Source of the DNA: an uncultured Paracoccaceae bacterium
GTDB lineage: Bacteria > Pseudomonadota > Alphaproteobacteria > Rhodobacterales > Rhodobacteraceae
Assembly (NCBI GenBank): GCA_947493335.1
Contig: CANLQO010000001.1
Span: 372,001 to 436,000 of the forward strand
DNA: 64,000 nt
Direction of reading: 5' to 3'
A program made the translations under genes and the position numbers. Below the pieces are notes generated by a model. It was not told where the DNA came from. It did no database searches and saw only the letters and a list, made by a program, of their open reading frames with translations. Shown here one piece after another: positions 55,848 to 64,000 of the stretch; the first letter of the stretch is position 1, and the number at the start of each line of letters is the position of its first letter.

Positions 55848-55884
55848 AAAAAAAACGCGGCCCGAGCAGAGGGCCGCGTTTTTT
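55848..55884. terminator. Bidirectional terminator
   Basis: An 8-bp stem (CGCGGCCC, 55856-55863, with GGGCCGCG, 55871-55878) is flanked by an A-run on the left and a T-run on the right. It serves both the plus-strand membrane protein and the convergent minus-strand gene. Confidence 0.9.
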
Positions 55885-55917
55885 CAAGTCGGGTCCAAAG
55901 ACCCGGTCGATGTGGTC

Positions 55918-56241
55918 TTACGCTGCGCGTGCTTCCTGCTCGGCTGCGTTGCGCCGTTCGCTTTCCTCACGCGACAAGGCAACGGATGTCCGAACGCCTT
56001 TGCCCACGAATTCCATCAGGCCCAGCACCACCCGCTCATTGGGGTCGATGCCTGCGCAGGACAGAACCTCACGGCCATCACGCGAACGCGCCCAGCGGGC
56101 GATCTGTTCGGGGCCGTTGCCGTACTTCTTGTCATCAGCAATGGCGTCGTCCAAGGCTGCAAGTACCACGGCAGCAAACAACTTGCGTGCCCGGTTGCCT
56201 TGTTCGTTATTGAACGCTGTGCCGTCGACGAAATCTTTCAT
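55918..56241 (-). CDS. DUF6280-like conserved protein
   Basis: 107 aa, soluble and mainly helical: FAAVVLAALDDAIADD, IARWARSRDGREVLSCAG and VLGLMEFVGKGVRTSVAL. I recall this as a short Rhodobacteraceae-conserved family (DUF6280) without a known role. Its position opposite efp may be conserved. The 224-bp gap to efp shows no gene and should hold both promoters. Confidence 0.65.
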   Translation of the reverse strand: MKDFVDGTAFNNEQGNRARKLFAAVVLAALDDAIADDKKYGNGPEQIARWARSRDGREVLSCAGIDPNERVVLGLMEFVGKGVRTSVALSREESERRNAAEQEARAA

Positions 56242-56465
56242 CTATTGTCCTTTGCTTTTGCTCTTGTAGTTCCGGCGTGAAGGGCAATATGCCCTAACTA
56301 ATCCGATTCGGGGGGATAGTTTTCGCATGCCTGTCATGCGTCCTGTGCATACCTCATGCGCTAAACACCGCCTATTTAGTCGTCTTGTCAGGTCTATCTA
56401 CGCCAGATATAGGCTGCGACATCATCCGATCAACCTTTCGCCATAATTCTGCCACGAAGTGACAC

Positions 56466-57029
56466 ATGCCAAAAATCAACGGAAATGAGATTCGCCCCGG
56501 GAACGTCCTTGAACATGACGGGGGCCTTTGGGCTGCGGTCAAAGTCGACCACGTCAAACCCGGCAAAGGCGGCGCATTTGCGCAGGTCGAACTGAAGAAC
56601 CTGCGCGATGGCCGCAAACTGAACGAGCGTTTTCGCTCTGCCGATAAAGTTGAGCGTGTGCGCCTTGAACAAAAGGATCAGCAATTTCTGTTTGAGGCTG
56701 ATGACATGCTGACCTTTATGGACAGCGAAACCTTTGATCAGATCGCGCTGCCTGCGGACATTCTGGGCGAACGCCGTCCGTTTTTGCAGGACGGCATGGT
56801 CGTGCAGATCGAGTACTATGAAGAAGAGGCGCTGAACGTCACCTTGCCGCAGCGCGTCACCTGCAAGGTGGTCGAGACAGAGCCTGTGGTGAAGGGGCAG
56901 ACCGCCGCGAACAGCTTTAAGCCCGCGATCCTTGATAACGGCGTTCGCGTGATGATCCCGCCATTCGTCGGACAGGACGAAGACATCGTCGTCAGCACCG
57001 AACTGTTCGAATACGTCGAACGCGCCTGA
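56466..57029 (+). CDS. efp: Elongation factor P
   Basis: 187 aa with the three beta-barrel domains of EF-P. The domain I loop [10 protein letters not shown] carries the Lys (about 34) that is usually modified. Domain III ends [14 protein letters not shown]. It relieves ribosome stalling on polyproline, which the Pro-rich SPOR protein in this window would need. Confidence 0.95.
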   Translation: MPKINGNEIRPGNVLEHDGGLWAAVKVDHVKPGKGGAFAQVELKNLRDGRKLNERFRSADKVERVRLEQKDQQFLFEADDMLTFMDSETFDQIALPADILGERRPFLQDGMVVQIEYYEEEALNVTLPQRVTCKVVETEPVVKGQTAANSFKPAILDNGVRVMIPPFVGQDEDIVVSTELFEYVERA

Positions 57030-57240
57030 TACCGGCGATGGCCTGTAAGGGTCGGACCCGAACTGTGTGAGGTTCGGGTCCAGGGTGTTGTCGCGAGTGG
57101 TCTGCATAGGGGTAACGGTCGGCGTCGTGCGGTGTTGCGCGATCAGGTCGTCGTTTCCGAACCGTTGCGCGATAGGCCATAATTGCACCCAAAGTCTTAA
57201 CAAAAGGTAAGTGCGCGAAAGCCTTTGTCAAACGAGGGCC

Positions 57241-57975
57241 CTATTCAGTGCGGCGTAGACGTGCGGCACCTGCTGACATCTCGCCATCCGCCCGGTCGAA
57301 CCGCAGATAGGCAATACCCTGATTGCCCGAGACGGTGTGCAAAACGCCAACCGGTTTGCCATGTGCCGTAATCTCTGTTCCTGCCTCGGCGGCACCCTCG
57401 ATCACAACCTTGGCAAGTCCTTTGCGCAATTCGGTTTTATGCTTCATTCGCGCGACGATTTCTTGCCCGACATAGCAGCCCTTGCGAAAATCCACACCGT
57501 TCAGCCGCTCGAACCCGGCCTCAAGAATATAGCTGTCCGCGCTCAGTTCGTTGCCCGCCTGCGGCACCAGATGCGCGACGCGCAGGGCGTCCCAATCTGT
57601 CCCATCGCTTTGGTCGGTGTCCCCATAGGCCCGCCAGCCCATTTGTGGATGGCGCGGGTCCGCTAAGGCACCGTCGGGTGGCGCGCCAGTCCCGCGTGAG
57701 ACGATCAGCCCGGTCTCGGCAATCTGCACGTCAGCGCGCAGTTTATACATGTTCAATCGTTGAAACAGGGCAGGAGCAATATCGCTTGCCACGTCGATCA
57801 GCAGGCGCTCATCCTCTCCGATCACGAAGAAATCGGCGATGTATTTGCCTTGCGGCGTTAGCAACGCGGCGTAAATGATCCCATTCGCGGCGCGTGTCAC
57901 ATCATTGGTGACAAGTCCTTGTAGAAAGTCGACCCGGTCTGCGCCTGTCAGCGCCAATACGGTGCGATCTGTCAT
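57241..57975 (-). CDS. ygfZ: YgfZ/GcvT-like folate-binding protein
   Basis: 244 aa with the family signature KGCYVGQEIVARMKH (about 160-174). The N-terminal part has LQGLVTNDV and LLTPQGKYIADF. YgfZ proteins help repair or assemble iron-sulfur enzymes with tetrahydrofolate. Its start overlaps the ABC exporter stop (ATGA). The 211-bp gap towards efp holds no gene. Confidence 0.88.
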   Translation of the reverse strand: MTDRTVLALTGADRVDFLQGLVTNDVTRAANGIIYAALLTPQGKYIADFFVIGEDERLLIDVASDIAPALFQRLNMYKLRADVQIAETGLIVSRGTGAPPDGALADPRHPQMGWRAYGDTDQSDGTDWDALRVAHLVPQAGNELSADSYILEAGFERLNGVDFRKGCYVGQEIVARMKHKTELRKGLAKVVIEGAAEAGTEITAHGKPVGVLHTVSGNQGIAYLRFDRADGEMSAGAARLRRTE

Positions 57976-59720
57976 CCCTGGGTTCCCTCGCTAAATTGCA
58001 GCCTGTGCAAGTCGGCATATAGGCCCTCTCGGGCGATTAAGGTGTCATGTGTGCCGGCGTCCACGACGCGTCCCTTGTCCATCACGATAATCTTGTCGGC
58101 ATTCCGGACGGTGGACAAGCGGTGTGCAATCACAAGCGTCGTGCGCCCGGTTGAAAGCCGTTCCAGCGCTGACTGCACCACCGCCTCAGACTTGGTGTCG
58201 AGCGCGCTTGTCGCCTCATCCAGCAACAGGATCGGTGTGTTGCGCAACAACGCGCGCGCGATGGCCACACGCTGGCGCTGCCCGCCCGATAGGTTAGATC
58301 CGCGCGGCCCCGCCGGGCTGTCGAGCCCAGCGTCGAGTTGATTAAGAAAGTCGCTGACATGCGCGGCGTCCAGAACGTCCTTCAGGGCCGCATCGCTGAC
58401 ATCTTCGCGTCCAAGCAAGATGTTGTCCCGCACGGTATCATCAAAAAGCGCAGCGTCCTGTGCCACCACGGAAAAGAGTCCGCGCAGCTCTGCCAGACCC
58501 ATTTGAGCAACCGGGGTTCCATCAATCGCAACTGTGCCGCTGGCCGGGTCGACCAGCCGGGTCAACACGTTGAATACCGTTGACTTGCCCGCACCGGATG
58601 CACCGACCAACGCCGTTGTTTTGCCCGCATCCGCGACAAAACTTGCGCCGTTCAACACGGGCAATTCGCCGTAGGTCAGGTGGACATCGTCGAATGAAAT
58701 TTTGGGCGCCTGTGCAGGGGCCGGTTTGGGGCTTGCCGGGGACACAAGTGTTGGCGTTTCGGCCAGCACGCTGCGCACCCGCATGATACTGGCCGCGGCG
58801 ATCTGCCATTGCCCGCTCATCAGGCCAAGACGGCGCAGCGGCTCGAACGCGAGGCTCATCGCGGTGAAGAACGACATGAATTCGCCGACCGTCTTGGTGC
58901 CCGCAATAATCTCTCCTCCGCCGTAGATCATCACCCCAAGGAAACCCACGCCAGTCATGATATCGACAAGCGCGGGCACTGTGGCTTGCCCGGTTGCGGC
59001 TTTGACTTCTGAGGTGACGCGGTCCTGCGACAGCTTGTCGTAGCGATCGGCCTGATAGGCTTCGAGTGCGTTCAGCTTGATCGGATTGATGCCGTGAAAG
59101 ACCTCATCCAGACGGGTGGACATGCGTCCCGCCAATTCCCGCGCGGCCGAGGACCGTTTGCGCACGTAAGCCTGTGCGAGCAGGGACGGCAGCACGAGAA
59201 AGGGGATGCCGATGAGCGCCACTGCAGTCCAGCGCCAATCGACCGATAGGGCAACGGAGAACAGCACGATGACGGCAATCAGGTCGCGGCCCACCGCAGT
59301 CAGCAGCCCCGCCCAAGTGGTGTTGATCAACGTCACATCGCCCTGCACCCGCTCGATCAACGCGCCGGGTGGATTGATCTGATGATAACCTGAATCGAGC
59401 CGCATCAGATGTTGCAAAAGCGTGCTGCGCATCTCGGCTGCGGCCTTCTGGTTCACGCGCGTCAGCAGAATGCGCTGACCAGCGGAACTGACCGCGCGGA
59501 CACAGAAAATCATCAGAATGCCAAGCCCCACCCACCACAGCGCGTTTTGATCGCCCTGCAGGAAAACGGTGTCGAACATCGGCTGGATCATCCGGCTGAG
59601 CACACCAAGCATTGATCCTTCAATCATCATCAAAAGGATCGCAAAGGTCAGGGTCCGACGATGGGGCCGCAGGTAATCTGCCCAGAGCCAACGTAACAGG
59701 GGGCCGCTCCGCTCGCTCAT
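57972..59720 (-). CDS. ABC exporter, fused permease and ATPase (MsbA-like)
   Basis: 582 aa. Six transmembrane helices fill about residues 20-310. The ATPase has Walker A GASGAGKST, signature LSGGQRQRVAIARAL, Walker B ILLLDEATSALD and His in IVIAHRL. Such half-transporters dimerise and export lipids, lipopolysaccharide precursors or drugs. It is coupled to a phosphatase upstream and YgfZ downstream (ATGA on both sides). Substrate is unknown. Confidence 0.9.
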   Translation of the reverse strand: MSERSGPLLRWLWADYLRPHRRTLTFAILLMMIEGSMLGVLSRMIQPMFDTVFLQGDQNALWWVGLGILMIFCVRAVSSAGQRILLTRVNQKAAAEMRSTLLQHLMRLDSGYHQINPPGALIERVQGDVTLINTTWAGLLTAVGRDLIAVIVLFSVALSVDWRWTAVALIGIPFLVLPSLLAQAYVRKRSSAARELAGRMSTRLDEVFHGINPIKLNALEAYQADRYDKLSQDRVTSEVKAATGQATVPALVDIMTGVGFLGVMIYGGGEIIAGTKTVGEFMSFFTAMSLAFEPLRRLGLMSGQWQIAAASIMRVRSVLAETPTLVSPASPKPAPAQAPKISFDDVHLTYGELPVLNGASFVADAGKTTALVGASGAGKSTVFNVLTRLVDPASGTVAIDGTPVAQMGLAELRGLFSVVAQDAALFDDTVRDNILLGREDVSDAALKDVLDAAHVSDFLNQLDAGLDSPAGPRGSNLSGGQRQRVAIARALLRNTPILLLDEATSALDTKSEAVVQSALERLSTGRTTLVIAHRLSTVRNADKIIVMDKGRVVDAGTHDTLIAREGLYADLHRLQFSEGTQG

Positions 59721-60391
59721 ACCGGCAACACCCGCTTGCCTGCGAAACTGGCGGTCAGCGTGTCGGGATCGTATTCGTGGCTAACCCAGTCCCGGATGCT
59801 GATCGGGCCGCGAGTCAAACGCGTTTCGTAAAGGTCGAGCATGTGGTCCTGTATACCTGTCTTTGTGAAGCGCAAGTGTAGGTAACGGAACGATAATTCT
59901 GCGCGGGCCCGATCGACGCTGCCACCCTGATCCAGAACGTAAAGTGCCGATGCCAGACCGGCCCGATCCGCGCCGGACTTGCAGTGCATCACAAAGGGGC
60001 GCGGGATGGTGTCGAAGGCATCAAACAGCGCCAGAAGGCTTTTGACCGGCGCAGCTTTGCGCGCCTGCAAATCAACGCTGATCAGTGTCAGGCCAAGGGC
60101 TGCGCAGCTTTCCTCTTCAAAAAGGTATGGCGCGCGTTGGCCTTGTCCGCGCAGGTTCAGCACTGCCTTGATGCCGCGTTCCCGGTAAGCCTCCAGCCGA
60201 TTGTGGGGCGGGTGGTTCGACCGGTAAACGTCGGGGGCAACCTGCCCGAAATTCGTCCAGAAAGTGCGCAGAATACCGTGATCCTTCCACAGCAAAAACC
60301 GTTTTGACCGGGCACGTTCGACGGGGTCGGAAATGTCCCGGCCATAGGTCGCGTTGCGCGCTGTCAGGGTCTGAACAAATTTGCGCAACAT
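59717..60391 (-). CDS. Tyrosine/dual-specificity phosphatase-like protein
   Basis: 224 aa from ATG 60391. The P-loop VMHCKSGADRAG (Cys-x5-Arg) is complete, with VLNLRGQ and YRSNHP upstream as in bacterial tyrosine phosphatases. Overlap with the ABC exporter gene suggests a joint role, perhaps dephosphorylating an envelope lipid or regulating export. Substrate is unknown. Confidence 0.78.
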   Translation of the reverse strand: MLRKFVQTLTARNATYGRDISDPVERARSKRFLLWKDHGILRTFWTNFGQVAPDVYRSNHPPHNRLEAYRERGIKAVLNLRGQGQRAPYLFEEESCAALGLTLISVDLQARKAAPVKSLLALFDAFDTIPRPFVMHCKSGADRAGLASALYVLDQGGSVDRARAELSFRYLHLRFTKTGIQDHMLDLYETRLTRGPISIRDWVSHEYDPDTLTASFAGKRVLPV

Positions 60392-60536
60392 GCAGGGGCT
60401 TTCGCGTGGCGGAACGGGGTCAATTGGGTCTATGCGCAAATGGGGGTCCGGGGCAAGTTTGGCAAGCACGGCGGGGTGTTGACCCCGCTGGGCGACCCGC
60501 TAGGGTCCACCCGAAGACCTTTCAGGACAGACCTCC

Positions 60537-61712
60537 ATGACACTCGCCAATGGCCGCCGCTATCTTGCCATACCCGGTCCCTCTGTGATGCCCGATGCGG
60601 TGCTGCAGGCGATGCACCGCGCTTCGCCCAACATCTATGAGGGCGAGTTGCATGATCTGACCTACAGCTTGCTGCCCGATCTCAAAGCGGTGGCGCGTAC
60701 TGCACACAACGTCGCGATCTATATCGGCAACGGCCACGCGGCGTGGGAGGCAGCGCTTTGCAACACGCTTTCACGTGGCGATACGGTGCTGGTTCTGGCG
60801 ACGGGGCGGTTTTGCACCGGCTGGGGTGAGATGGCCGCGCGGCTTGGCGTCACGGTACAAACCATCGACTACGGCGACACCTCCGACATCGACCTTGATG
60901 AGGTTGCGACGGCATTGGCAGCAGACAAAGGGCAACGGATCAAGGCCGTGCTGGCCGTGCATGTGGACACGTCAACCTCTGTGCGCAACGATATTGCCGG
61001 ACTGCGAAAGGTGATGGATGCCGCAGGTCATCCGGCCCTGTTGATGGTGGATTGCATCGCATCAATGGGCTGCGACCGATATGAAATGGACGCCTGGGGC
61101 GTCGACGTCACTGTCGCGGCCTGCCAGAAGGGTCTGATGACCCCCGCGGGGATCAGTTTTGTCTTTTTCAATGACAAGGCCGATCAGGCTCAGGGCGATC
61201 TGGTCAGCCACTATTGGGACTGGCGTCCGCGCGTAGCGCCAGATGGTTATTGGCGGCTCTTCGATGGCACAGCGCCGACACACCATCTTTATGGTCTGCG
61301 CATAGCCCTCGACATGATCCACACCGAAGGGCTGGAAGCGGTCTGGGCCCGTCATGCGACACTTGCCCGTGCGCTTTGGGCCGCGTTTGGGATGTGGGAA
61401 CAGCGTGGACCGATGCACCTGAACGTTCGCGATCCGTCAAAGCGGTCCTGTGCTGTGACGTCTGTCGGGATTGGCTCTGGCAACGGTGATCGGTTGCGCC
61501 AATGGTGCGAGCATCAGGCGGGGCTGACGTTAGGGATCGGACTGGGTCGGGACCCTGCGGATGCGTGGTTTCGCGTTGGCCATATGGGACACGTCAATGC
61601 GCAGATGATGATGGCGGTCTTGGGGGTAATCCAGGCGGGATTGCTGGCTTTGGACATTCCACATGGGGGCGGTGCACTGGATGCAGCCGCTGCGGTGATT
61701 GCCGCGTCCTAG
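60537..61712 (+). CDS. Class V aminotransferase (alanine/serine-glyoxylate type)
   Basis: 391 aa PLP enzyme. GNGHAAWEAALCN binds the cofactor phosphate region, VDCIASMGCD has the pyridine Asp, and AACQKGLMTPAGI holds the PLP Lys. HVDTSTSVRND and the C-terminal RVGHMGHVN match the alanine-glyoxylate / serine-glyoxylate family. It could act in glyoxylate or taurine-type amine metabolism. The stop overlaps the convergent small gene (CTAG). Confidence 0.82.
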   Translation: MTLANGRRYLAIPGPSVMPDAVLQAMHRASPNIYEGELHDLTYSLLPDLKAVARTAHNVAIYIGNGHAAWEAALCNTLSRGDTVLVLATGRFCTGWGEMAARLGVTVQTIDYGDTSDIDLDEVATALAADKGQRIKAVLAVHVDTSTSVRNDIAGLRKVMDAAGHPALLMVDCIASMGCDRYEMDAWGVDVTVAACQKGLMTPAGISFVFFNDKADQAQGDLVSHYWDWRPRVAPDGYWRLFDGTAPTHHLYGLRIALDMIHTEGLEAVWARHATLARALWAAFGMWEQRGPMHLNVRDPSKRSCAVTSVGIGSGNGDRLRQWCEHQAGLTLGIGLGRDPADAWFRVGHMGHVNAQMMMAVLGVIQAGLLALDIPHGGGALDAAAAVIAAS

Positions 61713-61888
61713 CGGGTCCTGTTGAGCTGCTTGATGCCGATGTCGATGATGGCCGTTGTGATCGCGACCCAGATGAATCCGAAAACGGCCGCAATCACCC
61801 AGAATGCCATGAAGAGAATCACGGCGACAGAACCGAGAAAGGCGTTGGTGTAGTTTTCTACGCGTCCGGGGTGCTTGTGATTGCGCAT
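61709..61888 (-). CDS. Small membrane protein, 59 aa
   Basis: ATG 61888 follows GGAGGAATC; the longer frame is not needed. One or two hydrophobic stretches (FLGSVAVILFMAFWVIAAVFGFIWVAI) fill most of it, with short charged ends. It could be a regulator or subunit of a membrane complex. No family is recognised. Confidence 0.6.
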   Translation of the reverse strand: MRNHKHPGRVENYTNAFLGSVAVILFMAFWVIAAVFGFIWVAITTAIIDIGIKQLNRTR

Positions 61889-61931
61889 CCTGATTCCTCC
61901 GGATGAGATGTTAGCGCAATTTCCTAACAAT

Positions 61932-63047
61932 TCATCCCGCAGCGCGCGCGGCCTCGAGCGCGGAGGGCAGAGCCGCTGCAAAAGCTGCGACCTCGGCAGC
62001 GGGGCCACAGCTGATACGAATGCAGCGGTCTTGCGGTGCCACAAAAGGCATGCGGACAAAGATGCCCTGATCGATCAGGCTTTTCAGGACGTTACGGGCA
62101 AACTCTCCGTCTTTGCCGCAGTCAATCGCGACAAAGTTGGTGGCCGACGGCAAAGGTGTGAGGCCGTTTTCCAGTGCGATTGCACTGATCCTGTCACGAC
62201 TTTGTGCGACCATGGTTTTGATGTCGTCCAGCCAGTTTTCATCTTTTAGGGCGGCGAGGGCGGCGACTTGGCTGGGGCGCGACATGCCAAAATGATTGCG
62301 GACCTTGTTGAAGGCCATGATCAGCGGTCTGGACCCCAGCGCATAGCCAACACGGGCGCCAGCCAGGCCATAAGCCTTTGAAAACGTGCGCAAACGGATG
62401 ACGCGTGGGTCGTCAGGTGACACAGCAGGGGATGTGCCATCCGGGGCGAGTTCAACATAGGCCTCGTCAAGAATCAGCAAGGCCCCCGGTGGGACGGCAG
62501 CGATCATGCGGGCCATCGTGGAGGCGTCATGGTGGCTGCCCATGGGGTTATCCGGATTGGCAATGTAGATCAATTTTGCCTTTGTTTCCCGGGCCTTGGC
62601 AATCAAACGGTCGGGGTCTTCGTAATCGCCCGCATAGGGAACGGAATGTAGAGATCCGCCGTATCCGGCGACGTGATAGTTGAAGGTGGGGTATGCGCCT
62701 GCGGAGGTCACAACCGAATCGCCGGGTCCAATGGTCAGGCGCACCAAAAGACCCAGCAGGGTGTCGATACCGGCGTCGATGGCGATATGGGCTGCGTCGA
62801 TTCCGTGATGTTTTGCAAGGGCTTGGCGCAGATCGTGGCTTTCGGGATCGGCATACATCCAGGCGTCACGGGCGCTGTCCTGCAGGGCGCGGATTGCAAG
62901 TGGCGAGGGGCCGAAGCCATTTTCGTTGGCGCCAAGGCGAGCCGTAAATCTTTGATTTCGCTGACGTTCCTGCGCCTCGGGCCCGACAAAGGGGACAGTT
63001 GCGGGCAGGCTGGCGGCGAGGGCGGTAAGGCGTGGATCTTGTGTCAT
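61932..63047 (-). CDS. hisC: Histidinol-phosphate-type aminotransferase
   Basis: 371 aa from ATG 63047; 119 extra upstream codons are rejected. Class I PLP fold: ARLGANENGFGPSP, YANPDNPMG-like motif (YIANPDNPMG), LILDEAYVEL and the PLP Lys in FSKAYGLAGARVGY. It transfers amino groups between histidinol phosphate or aromatic amino acids and 2-oxoglutarate. It is not in a his operon, so it may be a broad-range paralogue. Confidence 0.85.
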   Translation of the reverse strand: MTQDPRLTALAASLPATVPFVGPEAQERQRNQRFTARLGANENGFGPSPLAIRALQDSARDAWMYADPESHDLRQALAKHHGIDAAHIAIDAGIDTLLGLLVRLTIGPGDSVVTSAGAYPTFNYHVAGYGGSLHSVPYAGDYEDPDRLIAKARETKAKLIYIANPDNPMGSHHDASTMARMIAAVPPGALLILDEAYVELAPDGTSPAVSPDDPRVIRLRTFSKAYGLAGARVGYALGSRPLIMAFNKVRNHFGMSRPSQVAALAALKDENWLDDIKTMVAQSRDRISAIALENGLTPLPSATNFVAIDCGKDGEFARNVLKSLIDQGIFVRMPFVAPQDRCIRISCGPAAEVAAFAAALPSALEAARAAG

Positions 63048-63131
63048 GGGGGAAAGATCAGCAATTTGCCCCCTGTCCGCAATGGGGCAATGCGGTAAAG
63101 TCTTGTTCGGCTTGAAGAAAAGGAGAGCCTG

Positions 63132-63281
63132 ATGTTGAGTAGACGTGGATTTTTGGCTGCCACCGGCGCGGCAGGTGTGGTGCGGTTTGTGCCGGTTTTG
63201 GCAAAAGAGCGGCGGATTCTGACGCTCGTTTATGACAAGGCGTTGGGGGGTTTGCGGGCGGTGGAGCGGGTCGTGCGTTAA
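63132..63281 (+). CDS. 49-aa Tat-signal mini-protein
   Basis: ATG 63132 follows AAAAGGAGAG, a strong ribosome site; TAA at 63279. The protein begins MLSRRGFLAATGAAG, a complete twin-arginine signal (SRRGFL, then an Ala/Gly core), and a cleavage-like VLA-K site near residue 24. Only about 25 residues remain after it (KERRILTLVYDKALGGLRAV and a short tail). Export of so short a folded cargo is unusual. It may be a leaderless partner, a membrane-bound peptide or a regulator. Confidence 0.65.
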   Translation: MLSRRGFLAATGAAGVVRFVPVLAKERRILTLVYDKALGGLRAVERVVR

Positions 63282-63322
63282 GCGACCGTTACGGTGGCGC
63301 GTTAACCTTGTGAAACAGCGGC

Positions 63323-63342
63323 GCAGGCCCCGGGGGGCCTGC
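63323..63342. terminator. GC-rich hairpin between the mini-protein and valS
   Basis: GCAGGCCCC (63323-63331) and GGGGCCTGC (63334-63342) pair perfectly. The hairpin lies between two convergent genes, but no T-run follows, so termination is plausible rather than certain. Confidence 0.45.
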
Positions 63343-63448
63343 ACGACATTCTGGCACAACTGGCATGCGTCATTTGCAAGTTTCGTGGTGAATTCTTGCG
63401 GCACCCGTCGGAACCTCCGGCGGGCATATTTTTATTCAAAAGAAAGAC

Positions 63449-64000
63449 TTAGTCGATTTCCATCAGCTTTTGCAGCGCGGTGGATAATTGCGCGATTTCG
63501 CCGTCTCTGAGTGAAAGATTGTGTTGGGCTTCTTCGACCACGTCCGGCGGGGCGGAGGCCACGAACTTGGGGTTGTTCAACCGGCCACGCAGGCCGCCTG
63601 CCTCTTTCTCGATCTTGGCCAAGGCTTTGGAAAGACGTTCCTTTTCTGCATCCACGTCGATGATATCGGCCAGTGGCAGGGCGAATGTCGCCCCTGTTGT
63701 CGCAACTGTGATCGATCCCTTGGGGGCCGCGTCCTTGGTGATGCCGGTGATCCGGGCGAGTTTCTGGATCATCGCCATGTTGTTGGCCAGTGCCGTGTCG
63801 GAGTCCGCATCGCTATCTGTTTGAATAACAGGGATTTTCAGGCCCGCGGGCACATTCATCTGCGCGCGCGCAGAGCGGATGCCCTCGATCAGGGAGATCA
63901 CCCAGTTCATTTCGCGGTCCGCATCAGGGTTAACGAGGTCGGCGGCGGTGTAGCTGGGCCAGTCGGTGTGGATCAGCGGCTTGGCTCTTGTTCCCATGAT
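63449..64000 (-). CDS. valS: Valyl-tRNA synthetase, C-terminal part (cut by window edge)
   Basis: The visible 184 residues include the anticodon-binding end ([24 protein letters not shown]) and the C-terminal coiled coil ([40 protein letters not shown]), which are diagnostic of ValS. The reading frame runs on past position 64000, so the catalytic domains lie outside. Confidence 0.93.
   Translation of the reverse strand: MMGTRAKPLIHTDWPSYTAADLVNPDADREMNWVISLIEGIRSARAQMNVPAGLKIPVIQTDSDADSDTALANNMAMIQKLARITGITKDAAPKGSITVATTGATFALPLADIIDVDAEKERLSKALAKIEKEAGGLRGRLNNPKFVASAPPDVVEEAQHNLSLRDGEIAQLSTALQKLMEID

Noticed and set aside
1-64000. CRISPR arrays, rRNA genes and insertion sequences
   Set aside because: No regularly spaced repeats, rRNA segments or transposase genes were seen; the only recombinases are the island integrase and the serine recombinase.

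Overview
The window looks like the chromosome of a marine Roseobacter-group alphaproteobacterium (Rhodobacterales). The flanks are GC-rich, with many ATGA/GTGA stop-start overlaps. They carry typical roseobacter genes: enzymes resembling the DMSP-demethylation enzymes DmdB and DmdC, a sulfopropanediol dehydrogenase with a two-subunit sulfopyruvate decarboxylase, and pcm-tolC followed by a PopZ-like gene. All family assignments come from motifs and recalled family features; no database search was run.

Layout. 1-7.5 kb: end of a probable deoB, then add-upp (nucleoside salvage), a SPOR-domain envelope protein, a degenerate M48-like membrane protein, a DmdB-like acyl-CoA ligase, an EamA transporter and a sulfotransferase. 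7.5-16.9 kb: a minus-strand fatty-acid/acyl-CoA oxidation operon (MerR regulator, DmdC-like dehydrogenase, a small protein, a second dehydrogenase, a GST, FadA, a tandem NTF2-like protein, FadB), with a LiuR/MerR-type palindrome upstream and a second MerR gene. 17-22 kb: a metal-exporter-like permease behind a Fur/Mur-like box, two hotdog thioesterases, a MATE exporter, pyrD and a DUF952 gene. 22-29.9 kb: a periplasmic 5'-nucleotidase, an hpsN-comD-comE operon behind a LacI-type operator, and a fused 5-oxoprolinase.

29.93-50.40 kb is a genomic island of about 20.4 kb, visibly more AT-rich than its flanks. It is bounded by a 48-bp direct repeat with one mismatch: the 3' part of tRNA-Cys on the left, and the intact tRNA-Cys(GCA) on the right next to the tyrosine integrase. 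Near the right end is a phage-satellite-like module (primase-like protein, DUF927 ATPase, small HTH protein, integrase). The rest is conflict/defence cargo: a cytoplasmic subtilisin overlapping an HExxH-x18-E gluzincin-like protein; hipBA with an inverted-repeat operator; a restriction-endonuclease/STAND NTPase fusion plus a 61-aa ORF; a solo serine recombinase; and a MORC-type GHKL ATPase / Mrr-helicase / small-protein operon between a PD-(D/E)xK-like gene and a C5 DNA methyltransferase. The protease pair is the strongest candidate for an undescribed system. The MORC cluster matches a predicted but little-tested class of restriction systems.

50.4-64 kb returns to core genome: pcm, tolC, a PopZ-like gene, cobQ, a YdjM-like membrane protein, a DUF6280-like gene, efp, ygfZ, an MsbA-type ABC exporter, a tyrosine phosphatase, two aminotransferases, a 59-aa membrane peptide, a 49-aa Tat-signal mini-protein, and the C-terminal part of valS cut by the window edge.
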